The translations under genes were made by a program, and so were the position numbers. Shown piece by piece: positions 47,301 to 58,392 of a stretch of DNA of 64,000 nt. Every line of letters begins with the position of its first letter. Position 1 is the stretch's first letter. The notes beneath the pieces were generated by a model. The model was not told the origin of the DNA and did no database searches. It worked only from the letters and a program-made list of their open reading frames with translations. This DNA comes from Styela clava (taxonomy: Eukaryota; Chordata; Ascidiacea; Stolidobranchia; Styelidae), in assembly GCF_964204865.1 (NCBI RefSeq), contig NC_135252.1, positions 1,364,001 to 1,428,000 of the forward strand, in the 5' to 3' direction.

Positions 47301-48320
47301 TTGCTGTTGGATCTAGCCCAAACTTATTTTTGTTTGATCCTAGCCCAAGGGTCTAAGCCAAAACTTATTTCTGTTGGATCTAGCCCAAACTTATTTTTGT
47401 TTGATCCTAGCCCAAGGGTCTAAGCCAAAACTTATTGCTGTTGGATCTAGCCCAAACTTATTTTTGTTTGATCCTAGCCCAAGGGTCTAAGCCAAAACTT
47501 ATTGCTGTTGGATCTAGCCCAAACTTATTTTGTTTGATCCTAGCCCAAGGGTCTAAGCCAAAACTTATTGCTGTTGGGTCTAGCCCAAACTTATTTTTGT
47601 TTGATCCTAGCCCAAGGGTCTAAGCCAAAACTTATTTCTGTTGGGTCTAGCCCAAACTTTTTTGTTTGATCCTAGCCCAAGGGTCTAAGCCAAAACTTAT
47701 TGCTGTTGGGTCTAGCCCAAACTTACTTTTGTTCGATCCTAGCCCAACTTATTTATGTTGATCCTAGCCCAAGGGTCTAAGCCAAAACTTATTGCTGTTG
47801 GGGTAGCCCAGACTTATTTTTGTTTGATCCTAGCCCAAGGGTCTAAGCCAAAACCTATTTTTGTTGGGTCTAGCCCAAACTTATTTTTGTTTGATCCTAG
47901 CCCAAAGATCTAAGCCAAAACTTACTGCTGTTGGGTCTAGCCCAGACTTGTTTTTGTTTGATCCTAGCCCAAGGGTCTAAGCCAAAACTTATTTCTGTTG
48001 GGTCTAGCCCAAGGGTCTAGCACAGACTTATTTTTGTTTGATCCTAGCCCAAGGGTCTAAGCCAAAACTTATTACTGTTGGGTCTAGCCCAAACTTATTT
48101 TTGTTTGATCCTAGCCCAAGGGTCTAAGCCAAAACTTATTGCTGTTGGGTCTAGCCCAAACTTACTTTTGTTTGATCCTAGCCCAAGGGTCTAAGCCCAA
48201 ACTTATTTTTGTTTGATCCTAGCCCAAGGGTCTAAAGCCAAAACTTATTGCTGTTGGGTCAAGCTTAAACTTATTTTTGTTTGATTCTAGCCCAAGGGTC
48301 GAAGCCAAAACTTATTTCTG
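44381..48320 (+). repeat. Tandem array, 67-bp unit, about 59 copies
   Basis: The unit consists of two 27-bp monomers and a 13-bp partial one, all beginning GGTCTA or ATCCTA plus AGCC/GCCCAA (for example GGTCTAAGCCAAAACTTATT and GGTCTAGCCCAAACTTATTT). Since 67 is not a multiple of 3, the 62-codon ORFs recurring every 201 bp are by-products. Variant landmarks (TTTATTTATTTCGGGTC near 44645, 45312, 46205 and 47160; CAACTTATTTATGTTGATCC near 45896, 46786 and 47747) show higher-order blocks of about 890-960 bp. Edge units are more diverged. Confidence 0.95.
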
Positions 48321-50412
48321 TATATAGTTAATATTTCATACAGGTCAACTATAATCTAAGAAATGTGGAATGAGATTATGATACTTTCTCGTTCAAGTAT
48401 CCTTGTGGCTACTGCAATATAGATTATTAGACGAGGAGAAAGGAAAGGCAGCTTAATATACAATAAACCAGTACTTGAAAATAATATGTAGGATATTCGT
48501 CACGACACTAAAGCAACTATAAAATGGGACATATTTCTATACAAAACTAGAAATAGGTATAATTTGAGATAAATGGATGTTTTTAAAGCAGTTTTTTAAT
48601 AATCAAGAACTTTTCAAAAAAAAATATATATACTTCATCTCATTTGAACAGAGATATAAGCAGGTAAGGAAGTGCATTTCCCATTGGAAATGCACAAATT
48701 TGAACGGATATAAAAAAGAGAAACAAAAACACCTCAACCTCATAAGCAGTGAAATAAAAAAATTATAAAAAATGTCACATAGACAGAGGTGACGGAGTCG
48801 AGCAAATATACCCAAATTAAATCATTGGTCAAACCGCAGCTTCCACAAACCCCTGCACATAATACAATTGCAATAAATGAAACAATAAAAAAGAACCAAA
48901 TTTAGTCCCGGCACAATACCCGATTTTTCACAGGAAGTATACCCAAAAATTTACTCTAAAATAAAAAAAATGCCTACCGGTAACTACAAATCTATAACAG
49001 TATAAATCCCAGCTAAGACATATAACACGTAAATGACAAAAATCCCATCGGAGTTATAATCAATTGTACAAATATAAAAAATCATATATAAAATATTTAA
49101 AATAAAAAAACAGTTACACGATAAGCTTATAAATAAAACAATATGAAATCACAATGGAAATAAATCAAGTGGCAGGACTACGCTACACCTGCATAGCAAC
49201 GAATGATTCCGTGGTCATATTTAACAGGTTATTCTGGTCCTCTTAGTACGAACCCCAGGGTTAAAATATTAATATCATTACATCCATAATGTCATTACTA
49301 TCAACAATATTGTCATTCTCAAAGCCAAAATCAAGCAAATTAATACCATCTAAGATGATCAACATAAGTTATCCTATATTTTCCACTCCAGAGATGGCCA
49401 ATACCTAATGGCGAATAGTTCACATTTTCAATACATTTGGAATTATTATTTTCGAATATGAAATATCGGATACATTCGAAAAAAAATTCAGATAAAAGAA
49501 AGCATATTTTAGTGTATAAAGAAGTTTGCATACAATAAACAATGGAATAACTGTTATCTACAACCTGGCTATTCACCAGACATTTTATGTCCGCATATCG
49601 CCGTGATATTTTAGAGTAGTTTTGTTTTTCACATTGTAGTAGGTACAAAAATACAAATTAAAAATTAATTATAATCAGGCAGTTTAAAACTATTCATGTT
49701 GATTGCCGTGGCATTCATTTTTAGTTATTTTACGCAACCATGAGATAAGTTGAACAAAATCAGAATAATACAGCGAGGCATTTTAGATGCTGGTATCTAA
49801 ACATTTTGCGCAACAGAAAATCATCCTAGTGAAAAGTCATTATCAAAATTATTTGCAGAAAAGAGAGAAAAAGTATGAATTATATTTCCCAATAATTCCG
49901 ACTTGCGACAATTTATTGGGTATCGTAACACTTGTGGCATTACATACCGTAAGTTTAAATTTTTCGACGTCATCGAAATGAATGTGTAAATTAGAAGCCT
50001 TGCAGGGGAATAGCGGCTATGTCAATCACTCAATCGTGCAACAATATGAGGCGCACGTTCACATCGAAGATAACAAACAATCAAAGTGCCAGGTCTATTT
50101 CATCGTCAGTACAATACAAAGCGCAGAAAACTGTTCGAAGATTTCACTTAGGAGGCAAGACACCTCACTGACAGCTGAATGCGGCTACTATAAGTCATTA
50201 CAAATTTGAACTGAATTATACGATTTACTGATCAAACTCTCTACAAAAATACGATTCGGATCACAGAGACAAACAACAGACAAAAACAAATTGTCATTAG
50301 GTTGAAAGCAAGAGCGCAAAAATGATAAACCTCATGAAAAAAAGTAAAATTTCAATTAAGTAGTTGAGTGAGTAGAGTAGTTGAAAAAACATCTATAAAA
50401 TTTAAGTTTAGA
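48321..50412. other. Decayed transposon interior and unassigned DNA
   Basis: About 49540-49860 is an inverted match to about 55980-56310 (for example CTGGTGAATAGCCAGGTTGT and TTGCGCAACAGAAAATCATC). Both are interiors of the same old hAT-like family, ends not found. No gene is visible in the rest. Confidence 0.5.
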
Positions 50413-50560
50413 GCAGTGGTTTTTCACCTTTTTGGTGGAGCGGGTCTATAGAAACATTGCTGATTGAAGCTTTTTTCCACTAGTGCTCTGATATGAGGCG
50501 AACTACAGCTCACTTGTCAGATATAGCAATGGTTCCTGGACCTTTTTTCACACGACCCAA
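50413..50560. mobile_element. hAT-like terminus fragments
   Basis: CAGTGGTTTTTCACCTTTTT (50413), and about 120 bp later CAATGGTTCCTGGACC, resemble hAT ends without partners. The piece TTTTTCCACTAGTGCTCTGA recurs in similar form near 54213. Confidence 0.4.
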
Positions 50561-51120
50561 ATTTTTATACCATCTAAGACTACAAGTACTCCTGTATATT
50601 GACTGCAAGTGGATGTGGACGGTACACATTAGTCCAAAAATATATGACCGAGTACGGCAATGCATACGCGTATCCACAAAATATTTTATGGTGTTTTTCG
50701 CTAAAATATGATTTTACAGACTTTGGGCTTTTATTTTATGCAAATTACTTAATTATTATATTACTTAATTTTATTTCAGAATGTATTGGAAATAGTAGAT
50801 TATTCAGGTATATGAATTGATTTCAAAGAGTCTGAAGATACTATACTAACCTTTACTATGAATATGATGACTAGAAAATATGGCATCAACATTGAATCTT
50901 GTACATTTCCGACAACATATTTTGTAAAAATAGTCGAAACGTGAGCACAGTATACATGAGTAATGTGATGTTATGTGAACTCAGAAGTTTAAGGCTGATG
51001 ACTATCAGTAACTGGCACCAGAGTCTGCAATATGTATCGAATATAAATTGTTTTGGTATGGCATTAATGAAATAAGGCAATAAGGCGTCAATTTACAGAC
51101 AGTTCGCCATGCTTTTATGG

Positions 51121-52116
51121 TCAAAACCATATTATTGTGTTTGTTATCACCTTAATATCACCACCAACATAATTTACCACAGTCATACTTTCAATCATGT
51201 TTAGGATACTTGATTGAAGTTGGTCAGTGCTGATAATAATGCTCATTTCTGTATAGATTCGGTATAATTGAGATATGTAAATAGAACTAGACAAAATGAA
51301 ATATTTAAAATACATGATTTGTTGCTGGTAATAAAGACTTGCCAATTGTGGTAGCGTTGAAAAAATGCGGCATAGTGATATATCAGACTGATATTCATTC
51401 TTCGACTGAAGGAAACTATCAGTAGCGAATGCTGCATTTATGCAAGAAAACTGTAGATTGTAATCCAATGAGATTGGAACGTATTTTCTTTTATCACTCA
51501 AGCCCCTTATGAAATAAAACTTCATTTACATTCTTATTGAAAGTCAAACACTCCATTTTAGGAGAAAATCAACTTCGGCGTATGCAAGTCTCCTTTAATT
51601 AGTAGTGCTTAAAATAATCAACTAAGTGCATTATACACGTGTCAGAAATTTTAAATTTTAAATTCCAACTCCCAACTCTAGAAAATTCAAAACCGGACTC
51701 TGTTTAAAAATTTTGAGAATACGAGTCAACTACACAGCCCTATTGAATACTATAGTCCAGAAATTTTGGGTCCAAGACAAATATTATCTGCAGTGTAAAA
51801 AATTTGGAGACTAAACTATATCATCAATATTAAATTCACACCAATTCAAACATAATTCTATGTTTAAGTGGCTTTTCATACAGAATCTTTTTTGAAGCAA
51901 GAGATGCAATGTATCCTAAACAACTTTCCAGCTTTATAAATGTTTGGATAGAAGAATAGTTTGGTCACAGAAGTATCAGATAGACAGATATCAAACAGAG
52001 AGTAATACATAAATAATCAAACAAAGAAAAGTTATTTTAGTTACCTGTAATTCAAGAAATGCTGTACTGTAATGTATTGCAAACAGAAATATTGCAATTA
52101 CTGGATAGACAATCAT
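51121..52116 (-). CDS. Tentative secreted protein, two exons
   Basis: I do not recognise this protein. On the - strand, ATG 52116 opens a 24-codon exon (to 52045) with a signal-peptide-like start, MIVYPVIAIFLFAIHYSTAF, ending in donor CAG|GTAACT. A phase-compatible acceptor (CAATCTACAG) leads into an open stretch 51450-51121 of 109 codons ending TGA, giving 133 residues in total. The stretch has two Cys and no known motif. A donor-like GTGATA inside it means the real chain could continue elsewhere. An acceptor-like TATTTTTAG precedes the ATG. The open frame is long for this AT content but conservation is unknown, so the second exon in particular is uncertain. Confidence 0.3.
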
Positions 52117-52390
52117 GTCTGACTGAAGACGTTCTCACTAAAAATACGAAAAAATGAAGTTTTAAATAGGCTTTAAAAATCCAAAACGGAATCTTATATT
52201 GTACGAAAATGATTCCCGTTTATAATAACATTTGTCACGATAAATCAATGTTTCCTAAAGCATTATTATTCATCCGTATACATTAAGAACTACAGGCAGT
52301 AATAAAATAATAACAATATCAACATTAAGATTAAGGTTACTAAGAGTTGCATATCTGACGATATTGGACATTTAACTGGTGTATAATTGT

Positions 52391-53521
52391 CAGTGGTTCC
52401 CAACCTGGGTGTCGCATTTTTTGAGGAATTTAATGTGCAACTTTTTTCTATAAAATCTTGATGAAAAAAATAAATTTGTATATAACCGGAAAAATTATAA
52501 ACGAGAAACAATGGAAACCAATATTTGAGGCTTTGGGTTGACTAATTCCAAACTAAGGTCTCCCACTTCAGAACACTCTTACCAATGTGATATATTATCT
52601 GTTGACACTACAGCATGCATTTTAATTTTGACTATGAGTTTGTGGTTCAGTACCCTTTCATTGACTTCCCCATTTACCTATTTTGGAACCCGCCCTCTCT
52701 CTCTACGAATTCTATATTATTTATTGAATCTATAATGAGCCGCTTTCCAGTCCCATTTTTGTACAGTTTAGGTGATTTATCATAATAAACTGAATATTTG
52801 TGCTACACAATTCGAAGTGCTTACTATATATATAAAAAAGCAAATTTCGTCCCTTGGGCAGAATTCTTCCCCGATTGGGAAGCATTGCGATAGGTGTCTC
52901 ATTTTACCACTTGTGCGTTGGAGTATTATTCGACAAGAAACTTAGCAGTCGCGACAAAAAAATTTTGTAGACATGGCAGCGTCAAAAATTGAGTATGTTC
53001 ATCATTTTTTTTTTCAATTTCAAGTGTTGCGTGGAAATTGCGCAACTGTAAAGGCCCTCTCGTTCATCTTCTACTATCAAGTCAGGCAAACTTTCTATGA
53101 AATGAGTAACAAGAAAGTACAGAGTTATGCATTTTCATGAGCGTATTTTTAGCTACCACTCTGGTCAATTTTGACTCCCGTTATTTTCAGTTTTCAGTAA
53201 ATCAGTTTGATAAATTAGGTACCGGTAGGTCTTGAAAATTGCCCTAATATCCTGAAATACTGTACTCATCAAATAGTACTGATGGTGCAATTTCTATTTT
53301 GGGGATAATGGGGATAACAGGGTAATTCAATAAATGATAGTATTTGAATTGATTTGAGGATAACTATTTTGCAGAAAACAATAAAGCTTAACATCCTCTC
53401 TTTTGTATGGCATACTAATTTAAAATCAGCATATATTGTGAAAGGGTGCGGTAAGCTAAAAAACATGAGTTTTTTCCTGAAAAATTTGGTGCCGCACGAA
53501 CAAAAAGTTTGGAAACCGCTG
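52391..53521. mobile_element. Candidate hAT element, about 1.1 kb
   Basis: The left end CAGTGGTTCCCAACCTGGG with GTGTCGC and the right end AAAAGTTTGGAAACCGCTG preceded by GGTGCCGCAC are roughly inverted. The flanking octamers do not match well, so the two ends may belong to different insertions. Confidence 0.45.
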
Positions 53522-53639
53522 ATATAAACAGTAAATAGGCAATTATAAAACTGGCAAAACAAAATGGTCTTCGAGGTGTAGTAGCAAACCTAATGTATAT
53601 TTGATAATTTATAAGCAAGATACATATATTAATTTAGAC

Positions 53640-53730
53640 TCTCGGATTTGAAATTAAACTTGCGGACCCTCGCGGACTGTATTGGCAGAATCTTTGAGTG
53701 CCACGGAGCTAATGTGGAGAACCATTGCTC
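53640..53730. mobile_element. Solo hAT right end
   Basis: CTCGCGGACTG ... GCCACGGAG ... GTGGAGAACCATTG has the usual GC-rich subterminal part and inverted CAATGGTTCTCCAC end. No left partner. Confidence 0.45.
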
Positions 53731-53992
53731 TATTAATTATGCCGGCACCATAGGTTGTAGACCTCTGGTTCGAACCCATCCGCGTTTGAATTAAATTAGA
53801 ACTTACTTTGGCTCTCAATTACAAATTTATTGTCTATCAAATAATGACTGTGGATTCAATGCTTTTTCAGTTTCTTTCAGAAATCACAAATTCATGTCTT
53901 CACCAAAAGTTTGAAATTTTGACTCTTTACTCCAATATCAGTAAAATCATGTCACTCTCTAGAATCCGTCATCAAATACTAAATATAAATTA

Positions 53993-54082
<90 letters not shown>

Positions 54083-54325
54083 TCATGGTCTTCTGTCTAT
54101 CTGGGCTGCTAATCTTCTGTTAGAATGGCCCACTCTCTTTGTACTAAAAAATAGATCAACTGTGAGCATAAAATGTAGAAGGGTAATGAGATCTTGAGTA
54201 ATAGTGAAGACTTTTTCAGCTAGTGCTCTGAAATGAAGCGATAACTACTGCCCACTTGTCATATATGACCGATACCAGCACCTAGGTATTGCATTATCGT
54301 GTCTTGCATTAATAAGACTCTAAAA

Positions 54326-55211
54326 CATTGGTTCTCAAACCTTTGAAATCGCACCTCATTTATAAAATTCGTCAAGTCTTGTGTCAAACTCAAAAATAAC
54401 AAGATAACACATTGAAAATATGTGGATAGAACGTAAATATCGAAATCTAACAAATATACTCATTTTTAATTACCGTATATAATTGCATATAAGCCGAGTT
54501 ACTTTTCATAAACTAATACCGCAAACCTAAACTGAACGATATTATCATCAATGGCGCCAGGCTAACAAATAACATCGGCCATAGATATTAAATAATATTT
54601 AAGAGCTATTTCATAGGCTGAAAATGCAAAGATTTCCCGGTATGCTCGGTCACTATTGATGAAAACAATGAATTACGACACAATTTGCTTCTAAATTTAT
54701 TGTCATGGTCACCCATGATATCTTGACTATGTTAAAAATACAAAAATAATTGTAAAATATTTTCAATCAAAAACATCCTCGATGTGTTGTAAGTACTTCA
54801 AGTCGGTGCTCATTTAAATCCTCTCATGTCGACAGTAATTTAGTCGTGCCGTAAGGGGCTGTCTTCGAATACGAATACGATTAAACATAAAAATCGAAAA
54901 ATGTTCTCAATCAAAATGTGTGTACAATATGCCCTATTAATATAAACACTGAAAACGATACTAGAAGATAGCGAATAGCAATATTTGAATATTAAATTTG
55001 AATTGAACATCATCGACTGTAATAGTTGCTTACAGCATGTTACGATTTGGAGAGTCGGCTTATACGCAAATTTTTATAAATTTACTATTTTAATAAAGTC
55101 GTTATTAGAAGGTCGGCTTATACGTGAGATTGGCTCATAAGTGAGGCTATACAGTAGCTGCACTCCAACTAACCTCTAGCGGGGCACACCCAACTGTTTG
55201 AGAACCACTGC
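54326..55211. mobile_element. hAT element
   Basis: The ends CATTGGTTCTCAAACC and GTTTGAGAACCACTG are inverted. The flanks CTCTAAAA and CTTTTAAA match at six of eight positions. A second element fills most of its interior. Confidence 0.7.
54471..55156. mobile_element. Possible nested element with GCTTATAC motifs
   Basis: TACCGTATATAATTGC with ATAAGCCGAG on the left, and CGGCTTATACG then CTATACAGTA on the right, form imperfect inverted ends. The CGGCTTATAC motif occurs twice near the right end. No duplication seen and no coding. Confidence 0.4.
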
Positions 55212-55979
55212 TTTTAAATACCATAGCAATCTACGGACATAATATGTGTGGTAAACTGCCCGATTATAATTAATTTTTCATGCATATTTTTGCCATTCTG
55301 CGAAGTTATTATTTATTAATGAGCTACAAAGATCCGTGAAGAATCCCAAGAAATGTTTTTCATTCAATTAAGTATGATAATAATTGATTGAATATACTTA
55401 ATAACATTGGTTAGCTTAATAATATGTCCATCATAGTTAGGGATGGGTAATTCAGAATACCGAATCCGGAGGATTAGAATTTAGCAGGATCTGACAATAG
55501 GTTGCGGTTTCTGCCTCTTCGTCGCCACGCGTCAATTTTTTTATTTCAGGCTTCTAATTTAATATTCAAATATGAGCGTTTTCTCCCACGTGGAAATCTC
55601 ACTGGTTTAATATTACTTGCATACCTTTGCGAAAAAAAAAAAATGTGAAATCAGCAAACATGGTAATCTCAAGTGGCATATTCAGAACAGCAGCGACTTA
55701 GTGGCGATATTCTGATAACGTGATTGCAGCAATCTTTATTAATATTTTATAGAAATGCCTTGCTTTATTTTACATTATATTATGTTTTGCGACCTGTGAG
55801 TTTTCCCAAAAAATGATGTAAACCAAAAGCCAGGCGGTAAATGTTACAATATTATTTGCGATTAGTTTAGATCAAATATTAAATATTATTATTACTTTCA
55901 GGACACCAATTTCCAAGATACAAATTCCAAAGTTGTATAGCAAAACATGGCAATCTGTCAAATTTATTCTTCATTAAAT

Positions 55980-56310
55980 AAATATAATTTATACCTTTTC
56001 TTGCTTTGTGGCAAATAATTTTGATAATGATAGTTAAAAGTATCGAATTTTACTAGGATGATTTTCTGTTGCGCAAAATATTCAAATCCGTGAACAATAT
56101 CAGCATTCAAAATGCCTTACCATATTAATTTATTTAACGTAACCCATGGCTGAGTCGGCATAGAAAAAAATAAAATCATTTGGCCTACTAGCATACTTTA
56201 TTAAAATACCACGGATATATAATGCATATAAAATGTGTGGGCAATCTGCGGAGATAAAATGTCTGGTAAATAGCCAGGTTGTGGATAACAATTATTCCAT
56301 TGATTTTAAA
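55980..56310. mobile_element. Old hAT-like interior, inverted to 49540-49860
   Basis: GATGATTTTCTGTTGCGCAA and GGTAAATAGCCAGGTTGT are the reverse of the blocks near 49800 and 49570. A related piece also lies at 39343-39400 in the AGMO-upstream hAT. Ends are not recognisable. Confidence 0.55.
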
Positions 56311-56700
56311 AACAATTTCAAAATGAAAATATTGCAACGAATATGGTTCTCTTTCTGTTTCACAGTTAATAAATTAAAAATTACGCCAAATTTGGCATTT
56401 GAAACTTTTGACATAAATCCTGATTTTATCTAGTGAACTAAATTTGATAAAATTTGTAGGCTATTTGTGATTGCACAACACAATAGTTTTAAAATGAAGT
56501 AATCTCTTGGCTTAAATATAAGCAGAAGAAGGTAATTTCTGCCTATTATTAAAACCAATAACCTAACTGACAAAAAGTCTCGCGAGGATGTTTTAGAAGA
56601 TTCAGCTTGTGTAAAAGTTCCGCTCAAATTCAATTTTCTCAAGAAATTGGGCAATTTATGTCTTCATGTCCTTGAGTAAGATTAGACTAGGGCCTATAGT

Positions 56701-57246
56701 TAGACCAACCATACATCCCGGTTTAAACGTCTGTCCCGGTGTCCCGTCCCGGTTAGCAAAATGTCCCGGAATTTTACTTTAGTGAAATTTTCAAAATTAA
56801 CTCCGACCTTATGCAAAATTATGAATAATTCCGTCCCAAAAGGCATAACTTTAACTCAAGCTTATATCTTAATTTTTTAGCTTATTAGGTTGAGTAAAAT
56901 ATCGCGCATAGCTTGAGAAATCCTTTGGCTAGGGAATAATGAGTGACGTTCATTTCGTCATTATTCTATTGACTCCAATGAAACTACAGCAATTGCTGCA
57001 TCAGAAGCCTTATTATGCTTGGAGTTGGAGAAGGCATAATAACTTTCATTTGGTTTTGTTTGAGTCATATTATGCTGAAAGTAATCTAGAACTTGAGATT
57101 CTGTAGAGTAATGCAATATTAAAGCTTATAGATATAAATATGGAATAAAAATTTGCAAAGCTCAGGCCGCCGGCCTTTCGTTCAGTTATTTCATTCATAG
57201 TTTTGAGTTTGTCCCGGATTATGCCCAAGAAATTATGGTAAGTCTA
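56701..57246. mobile_element. 546-bp element with CCTATAGT duplication
   Basis: The ends TAGACCAACCATA and (inverse) TAGACTTACCATA resemble each other. GTCCCGG motifs lie inside both. CCTATAGT flanks both sides exactly (56693-56700 and 57247-57254). Non-coding, hAT-like by duplication length. Confidence 0.75.
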
Positions 57247-57271
57247 CCTATAGTGCTAGTATTGGTACATC

Positions 57272-57725
57272 GGGTCTGGTATAGTTTAGTACCACATGTA
57301 CTTCTAGTTGACCTGGCTCAACAATTTTTGCATATGTCAATCCTAACCCCCACCTGACTAAGTCACCGAAAAATTACGTCATTTCGACGTCACAGTGGCG
57401 TAAAAAGACCCACCGAAGTATGCGAATGGTCGTCCAAAACGCGCAGACGATCACCCGAAATCGAGCAAGCAATTTCTCCCGTTTTCTTGTCACAACGATC
57501 ACGTTAGGAGAGAGATCGCCGGCTTTAGCAAGTTCGTTATCGGCGGCGCAGATGACATTTCGGGCGATCGTAATTATACTTTGGCAATCCCTATGACGTG
57601 ATGGTGACGTCGTAGTGACGTAATTTTTGGATGGCATAGTCAGGTGGGGGTTAGGAATAGCATATGCAAAATTCGTTATGCTACGCCCACCGGAAGTACT
57701 TGTGGTACTAAAATATACTAGACCC
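57272..57725. mobile_element. Foldback element with ~130-bp arms
   Basis: Left GGGTCTGGTATAGTTTAGTA and right TACTAAAATATACTAGACCC begin arms that stay alike inward, including CCTAACCCCCACCTGACTA and AAAAATTACGTCA. GGTACATC flanks both (57264-57271 and 57726-57733). The middle holds a 126-codon - strand ORF with no motif, probably fortuitous. Confidence 0.85.
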
Positions 57726-58182
57726 GGTACATCTTGGAGGTATTTGTAGACCATTAGCTTGTCTTCGCTGGTATCAGCCTGATATTAGGCCATTCGTTTG
57801 ACTAACCTGGCTCAAGGAATCCATATTTCCAGTCTCGACGTCGCCTACAATTATTTTCCCATTTGTTTCTTCTGCCGGCATACCGTATGTTGATAGCTTC
57901 AATAGTTGCACTGTTTTGCCATTCCCGAGCCGAGCGACCCTTCATTTATTAGCAGAAGGCAACAGCCTAGCCGAGGGCGAGGATCACGCAGAACCGCTGT
58001 AAGATCGCAGGCGACGTTGATCGAAAATGGCGCCAATTTACATCGTTGCGCAATCTAGGTATAGAGGACTTGCACGGGTCACGTGACTTTGTTTACTGGA
58101 CGGCAAAAAAAACAAAAAAGTTCATTTGGCTCCTGTCAGTTGCAAGTCGGATTATACGTTTCCGTTTTGTTTGGCTGTTGAA

Positions 58183-58380
58183 AATGGTTATTTCGTATTG
58201 TTCCGTTGGCTGTACGTATAGTATAGACAACGAAATGGATCTTCAGTTATATTCCACTGTTTTGAAAAGATCCGGAACGTCGCGCAATGTAGATATCATC
58301 TATTGGCAGGACTGCTTGGTGTCAAGTCCAGAAGTCATCTCGATTGTGTGTCACTGTTTGCGGACAGCACTTCGGTGATG
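58183..58380 (+). pseudogene. Decayed THAP-domain exon
   Basis: ATG 58183 opens MVISYCSVGCT, like a THAP start (C-x3-C). After a frame change the + strand reads KDPERRAM, stop, ISSIGRTAWCQVQKSSRLCV, then CGQHFGD before the donor GTGAGT at 58381. Order and spacing are those of a C2CH THAP domain. At least two stop codons (TGA before KDPERR and TAG where Trp is expected) plus the frame change make it dead. A transposon begins 12 bp after it. Confidence 0.6.
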
Positions 58381-58392
58381 GTGAGTGATAAT

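Noticed and set aside
44247-47623. Repeated 62-codon ORFs (…LAQTYFCLILAQGSKPK…)
   Set aside because: They arise because three 67-bp units make 201 bp, and all end at the same repeated stop. They are by-products of the satellite.
44381-48320. CRISPR-like array
   Set aside because: The whole unit repeats with no unique spacers, and the genome is eukaryotic.
52391-53521. Calling this a confirmed single hAT insertion
   Set aside because: The ends look alike but the flanking octamers do not match, so it is kept only as a candidate.
57374-57754. 126-codon - strand ORF
   Set aside because: It runs through both arms of a foldback element and beyond its end, with no motif.
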